A stretch of 64,000 bases of DNA from Phytohabitans suffuscus. Lineage in GTDB: Bacteria; Actinomycetota; Actinomycetes; Mycobacteriales; Micromonosporaceae. The stretch lies in the NCBI RefSeq assembly GCF_011764565.1, contig NZ_AP022871.1, positions 7,688,320 through 7,752,319 of the forward strand, read 5' to 3'. Shown here in pieces: positions 54,231 to 62,581 of the stretch. Position 1 is the first letter of the stretch; each line of letters begins with the position of its first letter. The position numbers and the translations under genes were made by a program. The notes under the pieces are model-generated. The model had not been told where the DNA came from. It made no database searches and was given only the letters and a program-made list of their open reading frames with translations.

Positions 54231-56245
54231 GGCTCCAGATCGGCATCGACGTCGGCGGCACCTTCACCGACGTGGTCGCCTCCGACCGGGACAGCGGGCG
54301 GACCTGGCGCGTCAAGGTGCCCAGCGACCCGCGGCACACGACGGGCAGCGTCCTGACGATCCTCGACCTGGTGCGCGAGCGCAGCGGCGCCCGGCCGGGC
54401 GAGGTGGAGACGCTGACCGTCGGCCACACGATCGGGCTCAACGCGCTGCTGGAGCGGACCGGCGCGCGCACCGCGCTGGTCACCACCGCCGGCTTCCGCG
54501 ACGTGCTGGCGATCGGGCGGGAGAGCCGCCCGAAGCTGTTCGACCTCCAGCAGGACCCCCGCCCGGTACTGGTGCCCCGGTACCTGCGGTTCGAGGTCGA
54601 CGAGCGGATGGACCCGCGCGGCGAGGTCGTCCGGCCGCTGTCGGCCACCGGCGCCGAGCGGGTCGTCGGCCAGCTGCTGGCCGAGAAGGTCGAGGCGGTC
54701 GCGGTCTGCTTCCTGCACGCCTACGCGAACCCGGCGCACGAGATCGCCTTCACCCGGCTGCTGCAGGAACGGGCGCCGCAGCTGGCCGTCTGCGCGTCCC
54801 ACGAGGTGCTGTCGGAGCAGCGCGAGTACGAGCGCACGGTGCTCGCCGTGCAGAACGCGTACCTGCTGCCCAAGGTGCGTACGTTCGTGGACGAGGTACG
54901 GGCCGCGCTGGCCGGCACCGAGCCCCACGCCGAGCTGTTCATCACCGACTCGGCCGGGGGCGCGATGAGCGCCGCGCTCTCCCGCGACCGGGCGATCCAC
55001 GCCGCGTTCTCCGGGCCGGCGGCCGGTGTGCGCGCGACGGCCTCGCTCGGCGAGCTGATCGGCGAGCGGGACCTCATCACGATCGACATCGGCGGTACGA
55101 GCTGCGACGTCGGCCTGATCCGCGACGGCCAGCCCGAGCTGTCCAACCGCACCACGCTCGGCGGGCTTCCGGTCGGCCTGCGCATGGTCGACATCAAGTC
55201 GGTCAGCTCGGGCGGCGGCAGCATCGCCTGGGTGGACAGCGGTGGCCTGCTGCGCGTCGGCCCGCGCAGCAGTGGCGCGGTGCCCGGCCCGGCGTGCTAC
55301 GACCGCGGCGGCACGGCGCCGACCGTCACCGACGCCCACCTGCTGCTCGGCCACCTCGACCCGGAGGCGACCCTCGGCGGCACGGTGCGCCTGCGGACCG
55401 ACCTCGCGCGCGCCGCGATCGAGGAACACGTCGCGAGACCGCTCGGCATGGACGTGACGGAGGCGGCGGCCGGCATCCTGGCGATAGCCGAGGCCGAGCT
55501 GGTCCGGGCGATCGAGGTGATCTCGGTCTCCCGGGGCCACGACCCCCGCGAGTCGGTGCTGGTGGCGTTCGGCGGCGCGGGACCGCTGCACAGCGGCTCG
55601 ATCGCGCGGACGATGGGGATCCGCCGCACGGTGGTGCCGGGCAGCGCGGGCGTGCTGTGCGCGTTCGGGGCGCTCTCGGCCGGCGAACGCTACGAGTTCT
55701 CGCAGACACTGGTCCGTGGCGGCGTGCCGGCGCACGAGGTGTTCGCGCTGCTGCGGGCGCGGGCGGCCGAGGCGATACCGGGCGGCATCGAGCGGTTCAC
55801 ACCCGAGTACATCCTCGACATGCGCTACGTGGGCCAGACCTCGACGATCCCGGTGACCGTCACCGACCCCGGCGCCGACGACCTGCTCGACGTGGCCCAC
55901 AAGACCTTCGAGGAGCTGTACCTCGACGTCTTCGGCTACGGCATGCCGCGGCCGAGCGAGGTCGACGCGGTGCGGCTCGTGGTGCACCGGGAGCGGGCCG
56001 CCGTCGACCACCGGGTGCCCACCGCGAGCGACCCCGCGTGGGAAGGCCGGCCGTGGCGGGCGCACTTCGGCCCGCACGGATTCCTCGACTGCGCGATGGT
56101 GGCGGTGGAGAGCCTGCCGGTCGGTGCCGCTGTGGCCGGCCCGGCGATCGTCACCGCCGCCAGCACCACCACCGTCGTACAGCCCGGCGACACCGCGACC
56201 GTCGACCCCTGGGGCAACCTCATCGTGACCCAGCCCTTCTCGTAG
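54227..56245 (+). CDS. hyuA: Hydantoinase A/oxoprolinase family protein
   Basis: A 672-aa ASKHA-fold ATPase subunit: GIDVGGTFTDVVASDRDSG at the N-terminus, TVGHTIGLNALLERTG and TIDIGGTSCDVGLIRDG as the second phosphate motif, with FGGAGPLHSGSIARTMGI later. It pairs with HyuB as an N-methylhydantoinase/oxoprolinase-type heteromer. Length and motifs are normal. Translationally coupled to HyuB. It ends the gene block; the riboswitch follows. Confidence 0.9.
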   Translation: MRLQIGIDVGGTFTDVVASDRDSGRTWRVKVPSDPRHTTGSVLTILDLVRERSGARPGEVETLTVGHTIGLNALLERTGARTALVTTAGFRDVLAIGRESRPKLFDLQQDPRPVLVPRYLRFEVDERMDPRGEVVRPLSATGAERVVGQLLAEKVEAVAVCFLHAYANPAHEIAFTRLLQERAPQLAVCASHEVLSEQREYERTVLAVQNAYLLPKVRTFVDEVRAALAGTEPHAELFITDSAGGAMSAALSRDRAIHAAFSGPAAGVRATASLGELIGERDLITIDIGGTSCDVGLIRDGQPELSNRTTLGGLPVGLRMVDIKSVSSGGGSIAWVDSGGLLRVGPRSSGAVPGPACYDRGGTAPTVTDAHLLLGHLDPEATLGGTVRLRTDLARAAIEEHVARPLGMDVTEAAAGILAIAEAELVRAIEVISVSRGHDPRESVLVAFGGAGPLHSGSIARTMGIRRTVVPGSAGVLCAFGALSAGERYEFSQTLVRGGVPAHEVFALLRARAAEAIPGGIERFTPEYILDMRYVGQTSTIPVTVTDPGADDLLDVAHKTFEELYLDVFGYGMPRPSEVDAVRLVVHRERAAVDHRVPTASDPAWEGRPWRAHFGPHGFLDCAMVAVESLPVGAAVAGPAIVTAASTTTVVQPGDTATVDPWGNLIVTQPFS

Positions 56246-56384
56246 CTCTCGCTGCCGGGGCTGGCGCCGACGAGCCCGCCGCGCGACCGCCGTGGCGAGC
56301 GGCAGGCCCCACCGCCGCGACACGCCGGCACATGATGTGGTGTTGGTGTTTCCGGTCAGCTCCCATATATGGTGTCGCTCGCAG

Positions 56385-56570
56385 CTGGTTCGGCCGCTCC
56401 TCCCGGAGTGGCCGAGGCAAGAGGGAACCCGGTGTGAGTCCGGGACTGCCCCGCAGCGGTGAGTGGGAACGAACGCCGTCAGGAGCACTGGGCCCGGGCC
56501 TGGGAAGCGACGGCCGGTAGGCGGCCCTTGGGTCGTGCCCGCGAGTCCGAAGACCTGCCAGCGCGCCGCA
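56385..56570 (+). ncRNA. Cobalamin (B12) riboswitch
   Basis: Core elements occur in order: AAGAGGGAACCCGGTGTGAG, TCCGGGACTGCCCCGCAGCG, GTGAGTGGGAACG, an AGCACTGGG segment (B12-box like), GGGAAGCGACGGC and CGAGTCCGAAGACCTGCC. It ends about 130 nt before nrdA. In streptomycetes nrdAB (class Ia, B12-independent) is switched off by B12 when class II NrdJ can work; the same logic is likely here. The boundaries are approximate. Confidence 0.92.
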
Positions 56571-56698
56571 CGCCACCCGGCGTGCGGCGGTCGAAGGCCG
56601 CGTGGGACGGCTGACGCCAGTGACCGGTCCGCGCTGCGTCGTGGCCGGTGGCGTTTCCCCGCGTGTGCCGGCATGGAGCTGGGTGCGAGGAGGGGGAC

Positions 56699-58996
56699 AT
56701 GCAGGTTCGCAAGCGTAGTGGCGACGCCGAGCCGGTCGACGTCAACAAGATCGTCAGGGCGGTGGAGCGGTGGGTCGCCGACCTGGACGAGGTGGATCCG
56801 CTGCGGGTGGCCACCAAGACGATCAGCGGGCTGTACGACGGGGCCACCACGGCGGAGCTGGACAAGCTGTCGATCCAGACGGCCGCGGAGCTGATCGGTG
56901 AGGAGCCGCAGTACTCGAAGCTGGCCGCCCGGCTGCTGGCTTCCTATGTGGACAAGGAGGTGCGGGGGCAGGGGGTCGCGAGCTTCAGCCAGTGCGTGCG
57001 GTACGCGCACGGCCTGGGCCTGATCGGCGACGGCGTGGCCGCGTTCGTGGCGGCCAACGCCCGCAAGCTCGACGACGCCGTCGACCCGGCCGGTGACCTG
57101 CGGTTCGAGTACTTCGGGCTGCGCACCGTGGCCGACCGGTACCTGCTGCGGCACCCGCGGACGCGGCTGGTGGTGGAGACGCCGCAGTACTGGCTGCTGC
57201 GGGTGGCGTGCGGCCTGTCGCGTACGCCCGGCGAGGCGATCGGCTTCTACCGGTTGATGTCGAGCCTGGCGTACCTGCCCAGCTCGCCGACCCTGTTCAA
57301 CTCCGGCACCCGGCACACCCAGATGTCGTCGTGCTTCCTGGTCGACTCGCCCCGCGACGAGCTGGACTCGATCTACGAGCGGTACCACCAGGTGGCGCGG
57401 CTGTCGAAGTTCTCCGGCGGTATCGGCATCTCCTGGACCCGGATCCGCGGGCGCGGCGCGCTGATCCGCGGCACCAACGGCCGGTCGAACGGGATCGTGC
57501 CGTTCCTCAAGACCCTCGACGCCGGTGTCGCGGCGGTCAACCAGGGCGGGCGGCGCAAGGGCGCGGCCTGCGTGTACCTGGAGCCGTGGCACCCGGACAT
57601 CGAGGAGTTCCTGGAGCTGCGGGACAACACCGGCGAGGAGTCGCGGCGCACGCACAACCTGAACCTGGCCAACTGGATACCGGACGAGTTCATGCGGCGG
57701 GTGGAGGCGGACGGCGAGTGGTCGCTGGTCGACCCGTCGGACGCGCCGCAGCTGCCGGACCTGTGGGGTGAGGAGTTCGACGAGGCGTACCGGGCCGCGG
57801 AGAAGAAGGCCGTCCGGACGGTCAAGGCCCGCGACCTGTACGGGCGGATGATGCGCACCCTCGCGCAGACCGGCAACGGGTGGATGACGTTCAAGGACCC
57901 GTCGAACCGGCTCTCCAACCAGACCGGCGCACCCGGCAACACGATCCACCTGTCGAACCTGTGCACCGAGATCCTGCAGGTCAACAGCGACGACGAGACC
58001 GCGGTCTGCAACCTCGGCTCGGTCAACCTCGGCGCGCACGTCACCGCCGACGGCGTCGACTGGGACAAGCTGCGCCGGACGGTGGCCACCGCGGTGGTCT
58101 TCCTCGACCGGGTGATCGACCTCAACTACTACCCGAGCGCGCAGGCGGCCGCCTCGAACCCGCGCTGGCGCCCGGTCGGCCTCGGCCTGATGGGGCTGCA
58201 GGACGCGTTCTTCACGCTGCGGCTGCCGTTCGACTCGCCGCAGGCGCGGGAGCTGTCCACCCGGGTACAGGAGGAGATCTTCCTGACCGCGCTGGAGACC
58301 TCGGCCGGCCTGGCCCGCGAGCACGGGCCGCATCCGGCGTACGCGGAGACGCGCGCCGCCGGCGGCGCGCTGCAACCGGACCTGTGGGGGGTGGAGCCGA
58401 CCCAGGCCGAGCGGTGGGCGGCGCTGCGGGAGCGGGTGGCCGCGCACGGGCTGCGCAACTCGCTGCTGGTGGCGATCGCGCCGACCGCGACGATCGCGTC
58501 GATCGCCGGCTGCTACGAGTGCATCGAGCCGCAGGTGTCCAACCTGTTCAAACGCGAGACGATGTCGGGCGAGTTCCTTCAGGTCAACACCTATCTGGTA
58601 CGCGAGCTGAAAGCCCGCGGCCTCTGGACCGCGCCGGTCCGGGAGCAGATCAAGCGCGCCGAAGGTTCCGTGCAGGGCATCGCCGACCTGCCCGGCGACG
58701 TGCGTGAGCTGTTCCGCACCGCGTGGGAGCTGCCGCAGCGGGCGCTGATCGACCTGGCCGCCGCGCGAGCGCCCTATGTGGACCAGTCGCAGTCGCTGAA
58801 CCTGTTCATGAGCGCGCCGACCATCGGCAAGCTCTCCTCGATGTACCTGCACGCCTGGAAGTCCGGGCTGAAGACCACCTACTACCTGCGGTCGCGGCCC
58901 GCCACCCGGATCCAGCAGGCCACCGTCTCCGTCGCCGCGCCCGCCGCGGAGGTCTGCGACCTCGAGAACCCCGAGTCTTGTGAGGCGTGCCAGTGA
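56699..58996 (+). CDS. nrdA: Class Ia ribonucleoside-diphosphate reductase, alpha subunit
   Basis: A 765-aa large subunit. It has an N-terminal ATP-cone (QVRKRSGDAEPVDVNKIVRAVERW), SSCFLVDS (redox Cys), HLSNLCTEI (thiyl Cys), TAVCNLGSVNLG (second redox Cys), the Tyr pair in KTTYYLRSR and a C-terminal CEAC. It makes deoxyribonucleotides aerobically with NrdB. GAGGAGGGGG lies before the ATG at 56699; an upstream in-frame start at 56648 is less likely. The 5' leader carries a cobalamin riboswitch. Confidence 0.95.
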   Translation: MQVRKRSGDAEPVDVNKIVRAVERWVADLDEVDPLRVATKTISGLYDGATTAELDKLSIQTAAELIGEEPQYSKLAARLLASYVDKEVRGQGVASFSQCVRYAHGLGLIGDGVAAFVAANARKLDDAVDPAGDLRFEYFGLRTVADRYLLRHPRTRLVVETPQYWLLRVACGLSRTPGEAIGFYRLMSSLAYLPSSPTLFNSGTRHTQMSSCFLVDSPRDELDSIYERYHQVARLSKFSGGIGISWTRIRGRGALIRGTNGRSNGIVPFLKTLDAGVAAVNQGGRRKGAACVYLEPWHPDIEEFLELRDNTGEESRRTHNLNLANWIPDEFMRRVEADGEWSLVDPSDAPQLPDLWGEEFDEAYRAAEKKAVRTVKARDLYGRMMRTLAQTGNGWMTFKDPSNRLSNQTGAPGNTIHLSNLCTEILQVNSDDETAVCNLGSVNLGAHVTADGVDWDKLRRTVATAVVFLDRVIDLNYYPSAQAAASNPRWRPVGLGLMGLQDAFFTLRLPFDSPQARELSTRVQEEIFLTALETSAGLAREHGPHPAYAETRAAGGALQPDLWGVEPTQAERWAALRERVAAHGLRNSLLVAIAPTATIASIAGCYECIEPQVSNLFKRETMSGEFLQVNTYLVRELKARGLWTAPVREQIKRAEGSVQGIADLPGDVRELFRTAWELPQRALIDLAAARAPYVDQSQSLNLFMSAPTIGKLSSMYLHAWKSGLKTTYYLRSRPATRIQQATVSVAAPAAEVCDLENPESCEACQ

Positions 58997-59990
58997 TGCT
59001 GCTCGACCCCGGTATGGACCTGACCCTGCGGCCGATGCGCTACCCGCGGTTCTTCGACCGGTTCAAGGACGCCATCAAGAACACCTGGACCGTCGAGGAG
59101 GTCGACCTGCACACCGACCTCGCCGACCTCGCCCGGCTCTCACCCGCCGAGCAGCACCTGGTCAGCCGCCTCGTCGCGTTCTTCGCCACCGGCGACACCA
59201 TCGTCGCGAACAACCTCGTGCTCAACCTCTACCAGCACGTCAACTCGCCCGAGGGCGGCTCTACCTGTCGCGGCAGCTGTTCGAGGAGGCGGTGCACGTC
59301 CAGTTCTACCTGAACCTGCTGGACACGTACGTGCCCGACGAGCGGCAGCGGTTCGAGGCGTTCGCCGCCGTGGAGAACATCCCGTCGATCGCCCGCAAGG
59401 CAGAGTTCTGCTTCAGGTGGATCGACTCGATCTTCGAGCTGCGGGAGCTACGCGACCGGGCGGACCGGCGGGCGTTCCTGCTCAACCTCATCTGCTTCGC
59501 CGCCTGCATCGAGGGCCTGTTCTTCTACGGCGCCTTCGCCTACGTGTACTTCCTGCGCTCCCGCGGCCTCCTGCACGGCCTCGCCTCCGGCACCAACTGG
59601 GTCTTCCGCGACGAGTCGATGCACATGGCGTTCGCGTTCGACGTGGTGGAGACGGTACGGCGCGAGGAGCCCGACCTCTTCGACGCCGAGCTGGAACGCC
59701 AGGTCACCGAGATGCTGGCCGAGGCCGTCGAGTGCGAGGTCCAGTTCGCCGAGGACCTGCTCGAACAGGGCGTGTCCGGCATGTCCCTGGCCGACATGCG
59801 CGAGTACCTGCAACACGTCGCCGACCGCCGCCTCGCCACGCTCGGCATCAAACCGATCTACCACAGCGCGAACCCGTTCGCCTTCATGGAGCTGCAGGAC
59901 GTCCAGGAGCTGTCCAACTTCTTCGAACGCCGGGTCTCCGCCTACCAGGTCGGCGTCACCGGGACGGTCGCCTTCGACGACGACTTCTGA
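58996..59990 (+). CDS. nrdB: Class I ribonucleoside-diphosphate reductase, beta subunit (frameshifted)
   Basis: About 331 aa after restoring one base. Metal-ligand segments are FATGDTIVANN, EEAVHVQFY, KAEFCFRW, ACIEGLFFYGAF and RDESMHMAF, with a candidate radical Tyr in QFYLNLLDTY. The frame breaks near 59260 (NSPEGG/LYLSRQLFEEA), where a G appears lost from a G run. Since this essential gene is otherwise perfect, a sequencing error is likely unless nrdJ elsewhere covers for it. The ATG overlaps the nrdA stop (TGATG). Confidence 0.92.
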
Positions 59991-59994
59991 GGCT

Positions 59995-60465
59995 TCAGCA
60001 CTCGCCGCTTTCGCGCACGCGCTCGTTCACGTGGCACGCGACCGACCGCAGCGCCTCGATCTGCTCGTCCGAGAGCCCGTCGATGACGTACTTGCGGACC
60101 GCGTGGACGTGTCCGGGCGCGGCGGCGACCACCAGGTCCCAGCCCGCCTCGGTCAGTATCGCGTTGGTGTAGCGGCCGTTGTCCGGATCGGGCTCGCGGC
60201 GCAGCAGCCCGCGCTGTTCGAGCCGCTTGACGACGTTCGAGAGGCGGGACAGTGAGCTGCTGGTGATCTTCGCCAGGTCACTGAGCCGGGACATCCGCTC
60301 CGGGTGCATCGAGAGGTTGCTCAGCACGAGGTAGTCGAACAGCGTGATCCTGCTGTCCCGCAGCAGCTGCGCGTCCAGCACGGCGGGCAGGCGGAGCATC
60401 AGGTCGGCCAGGGCTACCCAGGCCACACTCTCCTGCTCGGTCAGCCACCGCGCGTCCTCTGACAT
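59995..60465 (-). CDS. MarR-family transcriptional regulator
   Basis: A 156-aa winged-helix protein: ITLFDYLVLSNLSMHPERMSRLSDLAKITSSSLSRLSNVVKRLEQRGLLRREPDPDNGRYTNAILTEAG. It is divergent from the azoreductase, with a long inverted repeat between. No conserved redox Cys is seen in the DNA-binding part. It likely represses the azoreductase and itself until a quinone- or electrophile-like ligand appears. Confidence 0.9.
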   Translation of the reverse strand: MSEDARWLTEQESVAWVALADLMLRLPAVLDAQLLRDSRITLFDYLVLSNLSMHPERMSRLSDLAKITSSSLSRLSNVVKRLEQRGLLRREPDPDNGRYTNAILTEAGWDLVVAAAPGHVHAVRKYVIDGLSDEQIEALRSVACHVNERVRESGEC

Positions 60466-60523
60466 GGGAACGAGCGTACGACCTGGTAGACGCCGTGCCC
60501 TGGTCGGCCGTGACCGAGGTCAT

Positions 60524-60572
60524 ATGTTCAACCTTGAAGTCATGTTGCTAGCGTGACTTCAAGGTTGAACAT
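60524..60572. promoter_or_regulatory. Paired MarR operator: 19-bp inverted repeat
   Basis: ATGTTCAACCTTGAAGTCA at 60524-60542 and its exact complement at 60554-60572, 11 nt apart. Each arm contains its own dyad, TTCAA-CC-TTGAA, a MarR-type site, so two MarR dimers could bind. It lies 17 bp before the azoreductase GTG, covering the probable ribosome-binding and promoter region. Confidence 0.8.
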
Positions 60573-60588
60573 CGAGAGGATTCCTGCT

Positions 60589-61251
60589 GTGAGCCTGTTC
60601 CGTCTAGACGCCAGCATCCGCACCGACGGCTCGGCCAGCCGCGAGATCGCCGACATCGTCGAGCAGGAGTGGCGCGCCACTCATCCCGGCGATCCGATCG
60701 TGCAACGCCACGTCGGCGTCGAGCCGCTGCCCGCCACCGCCTGGGCTGCGGCCGTACAGGGTGGTGCCACACCGGAGAACCAGCGCACGGCGAGCCAGCG
60801 CGACGCCATCGCGCTGGCGGCGACACTGGCCGACGAGCTCATCGCCGCCGACGCGATCCTCTTCGCCGTCCCGCTCTACAACTTCGGCGTGTCGCAGCAC
60901 TTCAAGACCTACGTCGACCTGCTGCAGACCGATCCCCGCGTCCTGGGCCAGGACGGGCCCTTCCTGAACGGCAAGCCCGTCGTGCTCGCCACCGTGCGGG
61001 GCGGCGCCTACGGCGCCGGCGCGCCCCGGGAGGGCTGGGACCACTCCACGCCCTACCTGCGGCGCGTCATCGCCGACGTGTGGGGAGCCCGCCTCACCGT
61101 CGTCGAGCGGGAGTTCACCCTGGTCGGGGTCAACCCGGCGCTCGACGCCTTCACCGACGCCGCCGCCACCATGCACGCGGAGGCGCTCAGCGCCGCCCGC
61201 GAGACCGGACGCGCGCTCGGCTCCGGCGCCGTAGCCGCGCCCGCCCGATAG
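60589..61251 (+). CDS. FMN-dependent NADH-azoreductase/quinone reductase (AzoR-type)
   Basis: A 220-aa flavodoxin-like enzyme: SLFRLDASIRTDGSASREIAD (phosphate loop), AVPLYNFGVSQHFKTYVD and ATVRGGAYGAG. The family reduces quinones or azo compounds with NAD(P)H. GAGAGGA is followed by the GTG at 60589; the frame runs further upstream through the operator. The MarR pair suggests induction by quinone stress. Confidence 0.88.
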   Translation: MSLFRLDASIRTDGSASREIADIVEQEWRATHPGDPIVQRHVGVEPLPATAWAAAVQGGATPENQRTASQRDAIALAATLADELIAADAILFAVPLYNFGVSQHFKTYVDLLQTDPRVLGQDGPFLNGKPVVLATVRGGAYGAGAPREGWDHSTPYLRRVIADVWGARLTVVEREFTLVGVNPALDAFTDAAATMHAEALSAARETGRALGSGAVAAPAR

Positions 61252-61272
61252 TCCTTTCAGGACAGAGATTCC

Positions 61273-61330
61273 GAGCTACCGCGACGTCCGCCGTGGTCCA
61301 GGCCGTTGCTCCCGCGGCCTCACCCTCCGC
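61273..61330 (+). repeat. Short dispersed repeat, copy 3
   Basis: GAGCTACCGCGACGTCCGCC, GTGGTC and CTCCCGCGGCCTCACCCTCC, matching the copies at 17934-17991 (inverted) and 31598-31654. It starts 22 bp after the azoreductase stop. Confidence 0.75.
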
Positions 61331-61451
61331 CGCTGGTCGCGCCCGTCGTCGATCAGGGACAGGCCCTGATCAACCCCGGCGGACGCCCGGGGCGGGGTGT
61401 GGGAGCAGCGGTCTGGACCCGAAGCCCACTCAGCCTAGTTTGATCAGGGCG

Positions 61452-61763
61452 GTGGAGCTTTCGCGGTCAGGGTTGGGCGGACGGCGAGGCGGCCGGGGTC
61501 GCGCGTGCGGCGGTGTCGCCGCCGAATCGCCCGGTTCGTCGTCGTCGGTCAGCTGATCGTGGACGGCGGTTGCCTCTGTAGGGGTGACTCACGTCCACGA
61601 CCAGCCGGAACCGATCCCTCGGGTCCTGCGGCGGACTGGCAAACCGGGCGAATTCGGCGCCGCCCTCGCACGCGCGGCTCCCGGCCAACGGATCGTGGTA
61701 TGAAACTGCCCCCAGAGGGGCGGATCCGTACCACGATCCACCGAAACCGACCCCCAGCCTCCT
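61452..61763 (+). repeat. Hairpin-bearing dispersed repeat, copy 2a (internally shortened)
   Basis: Shares the start TGGAGCTTTCGCGGTCAGGG and the end palindrome (GGATCGTGGTA at 61690-61700, TACCACGATCC at 61729-61739) with copy 1, but lacks about 190 bp from the middle. Confidence 0.8.
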
Positions 61764-62255
61764 ATGGAGCTTTCGCGGTCAGGGTTGAGCGGATGGCGAG
61801 GTGGCCGGGGTCGCGCGTGCGATGGTGTCGCCGCCGAATCGCCTGGTTCGTCTCCGTCGGTCAGCTGATCGTGGACGGCGGTTGCCCCAGTGGGGGCGGC
61901 TCGCGTCCACGATCAGCCGGAACCGATTCCTCGGGCCCTGCGGCGGGCGGGCGAATCGGGCGGAAAGCGGCCGGCGCCAGCTCGGGGAGCGACCGGGCGG
62001 CTTTCCGATATGTCCTCATTGGATCGCTGAAGCCCACGATCACCCTGACGAGGAGAACAAACCAGACGAATTCCGTGCCGCCGCCACTCCCGCCCTCGAA
62101 CGTGCGGCTTCCGGCAACGGATCGTGGTATGAAACTGCCCCCAGAGGGGCGGATCCGTACCACGATCCGCCGAAACCGACGCCCAGTCTCCACATCCGGA
62201 GGGACAGATCAACGGAAACACGGAGTTCACTGTGGACAGGCTCGAACCCTGACCC
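61764..62255 (+). repeat. Hairpin-bearing dispersed repeat, copy 2b
   Basis: Full-length relative of 32557-33000 directly after copy 2a. Arms GGATCGTGGTA at 62119-62129 and TACCACGATCC at 62158-62168, again with a 28-nt loop. Confidence 0.8.
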
Positions 62256-62581
62256 TGGAAGGTCTCTAAGAGGCGGCGCGGAGTGCCACGAACGGCCGAG
62301 CGCTCGCGTGGGCAGAGATTTTCTCCGCCCACACGGGGTGACCCACCACGGGCCCGACCACATCCCAACCCGAGCCGCCACGTCCGTCCCGAGCCGCCTA
62401 CGTCTGCCGGCTGCTCGGGGAGCGCGACCACTGGATCGTAGACTCGCCAAGATCCGAATAAACCCTGGGTTCGCGGTCTCCAGCTGCCGTTGAGGCAGCA
62501 AGACCAGGGCCGGACCGGCGTGGGTGTCGCGGTAGCACGAACGCTCTTGGTGGGCGTCGACCGCGGGGAGCCGGTGGCGGG

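Larger units (their letters stand above)
61252..62581. repeat. Non-coding repeat cluster 2
   Basis: About 1.3 kb between the azoreductase and the convergent oxidoreductase, with no believable gene. It contains the short element (61273-61330), two tandem hairpin-bearing units (61452-61763 and 61764-62255), an inverted piece of the 180-bp repeat (about 62268-62345) and an inverted copy (about 62356-62500) of the module at 32215-32360. It is a rearranged relative of cluster 1. Confidence 0.75.

Noticed and set aside
56360..56385. Third copy of the GntR-type site near CCCATATATGG
   Set aside because: It lacks the AGGATCC core shared by the sites at 42834 and 52518.
52246..56520. Apparent 1424-aa plus-strand fusion
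   Set aside because: Only its middle is HyuB. The rest is out-of-frame sequence of neighbouring genes joined by the HyuB frame shifts.
53846..58852. Very long minus-strand open frame (1668 aa)
   Set aside because: It runs antisense to HyuB, HyuA, the riboswitch and nrdA, all clear genes; its Arg/His/Gly-rich translation is a high-GC shadow.
61861..62193. Minus-strand frame in repeat cluster 2 (and a similar one at 32572-32958)
   Set aside because: Parts of the translations resemble each other, but the matching segments fall in different frames in the different copies, so the conservation is at DNA level, not protein.
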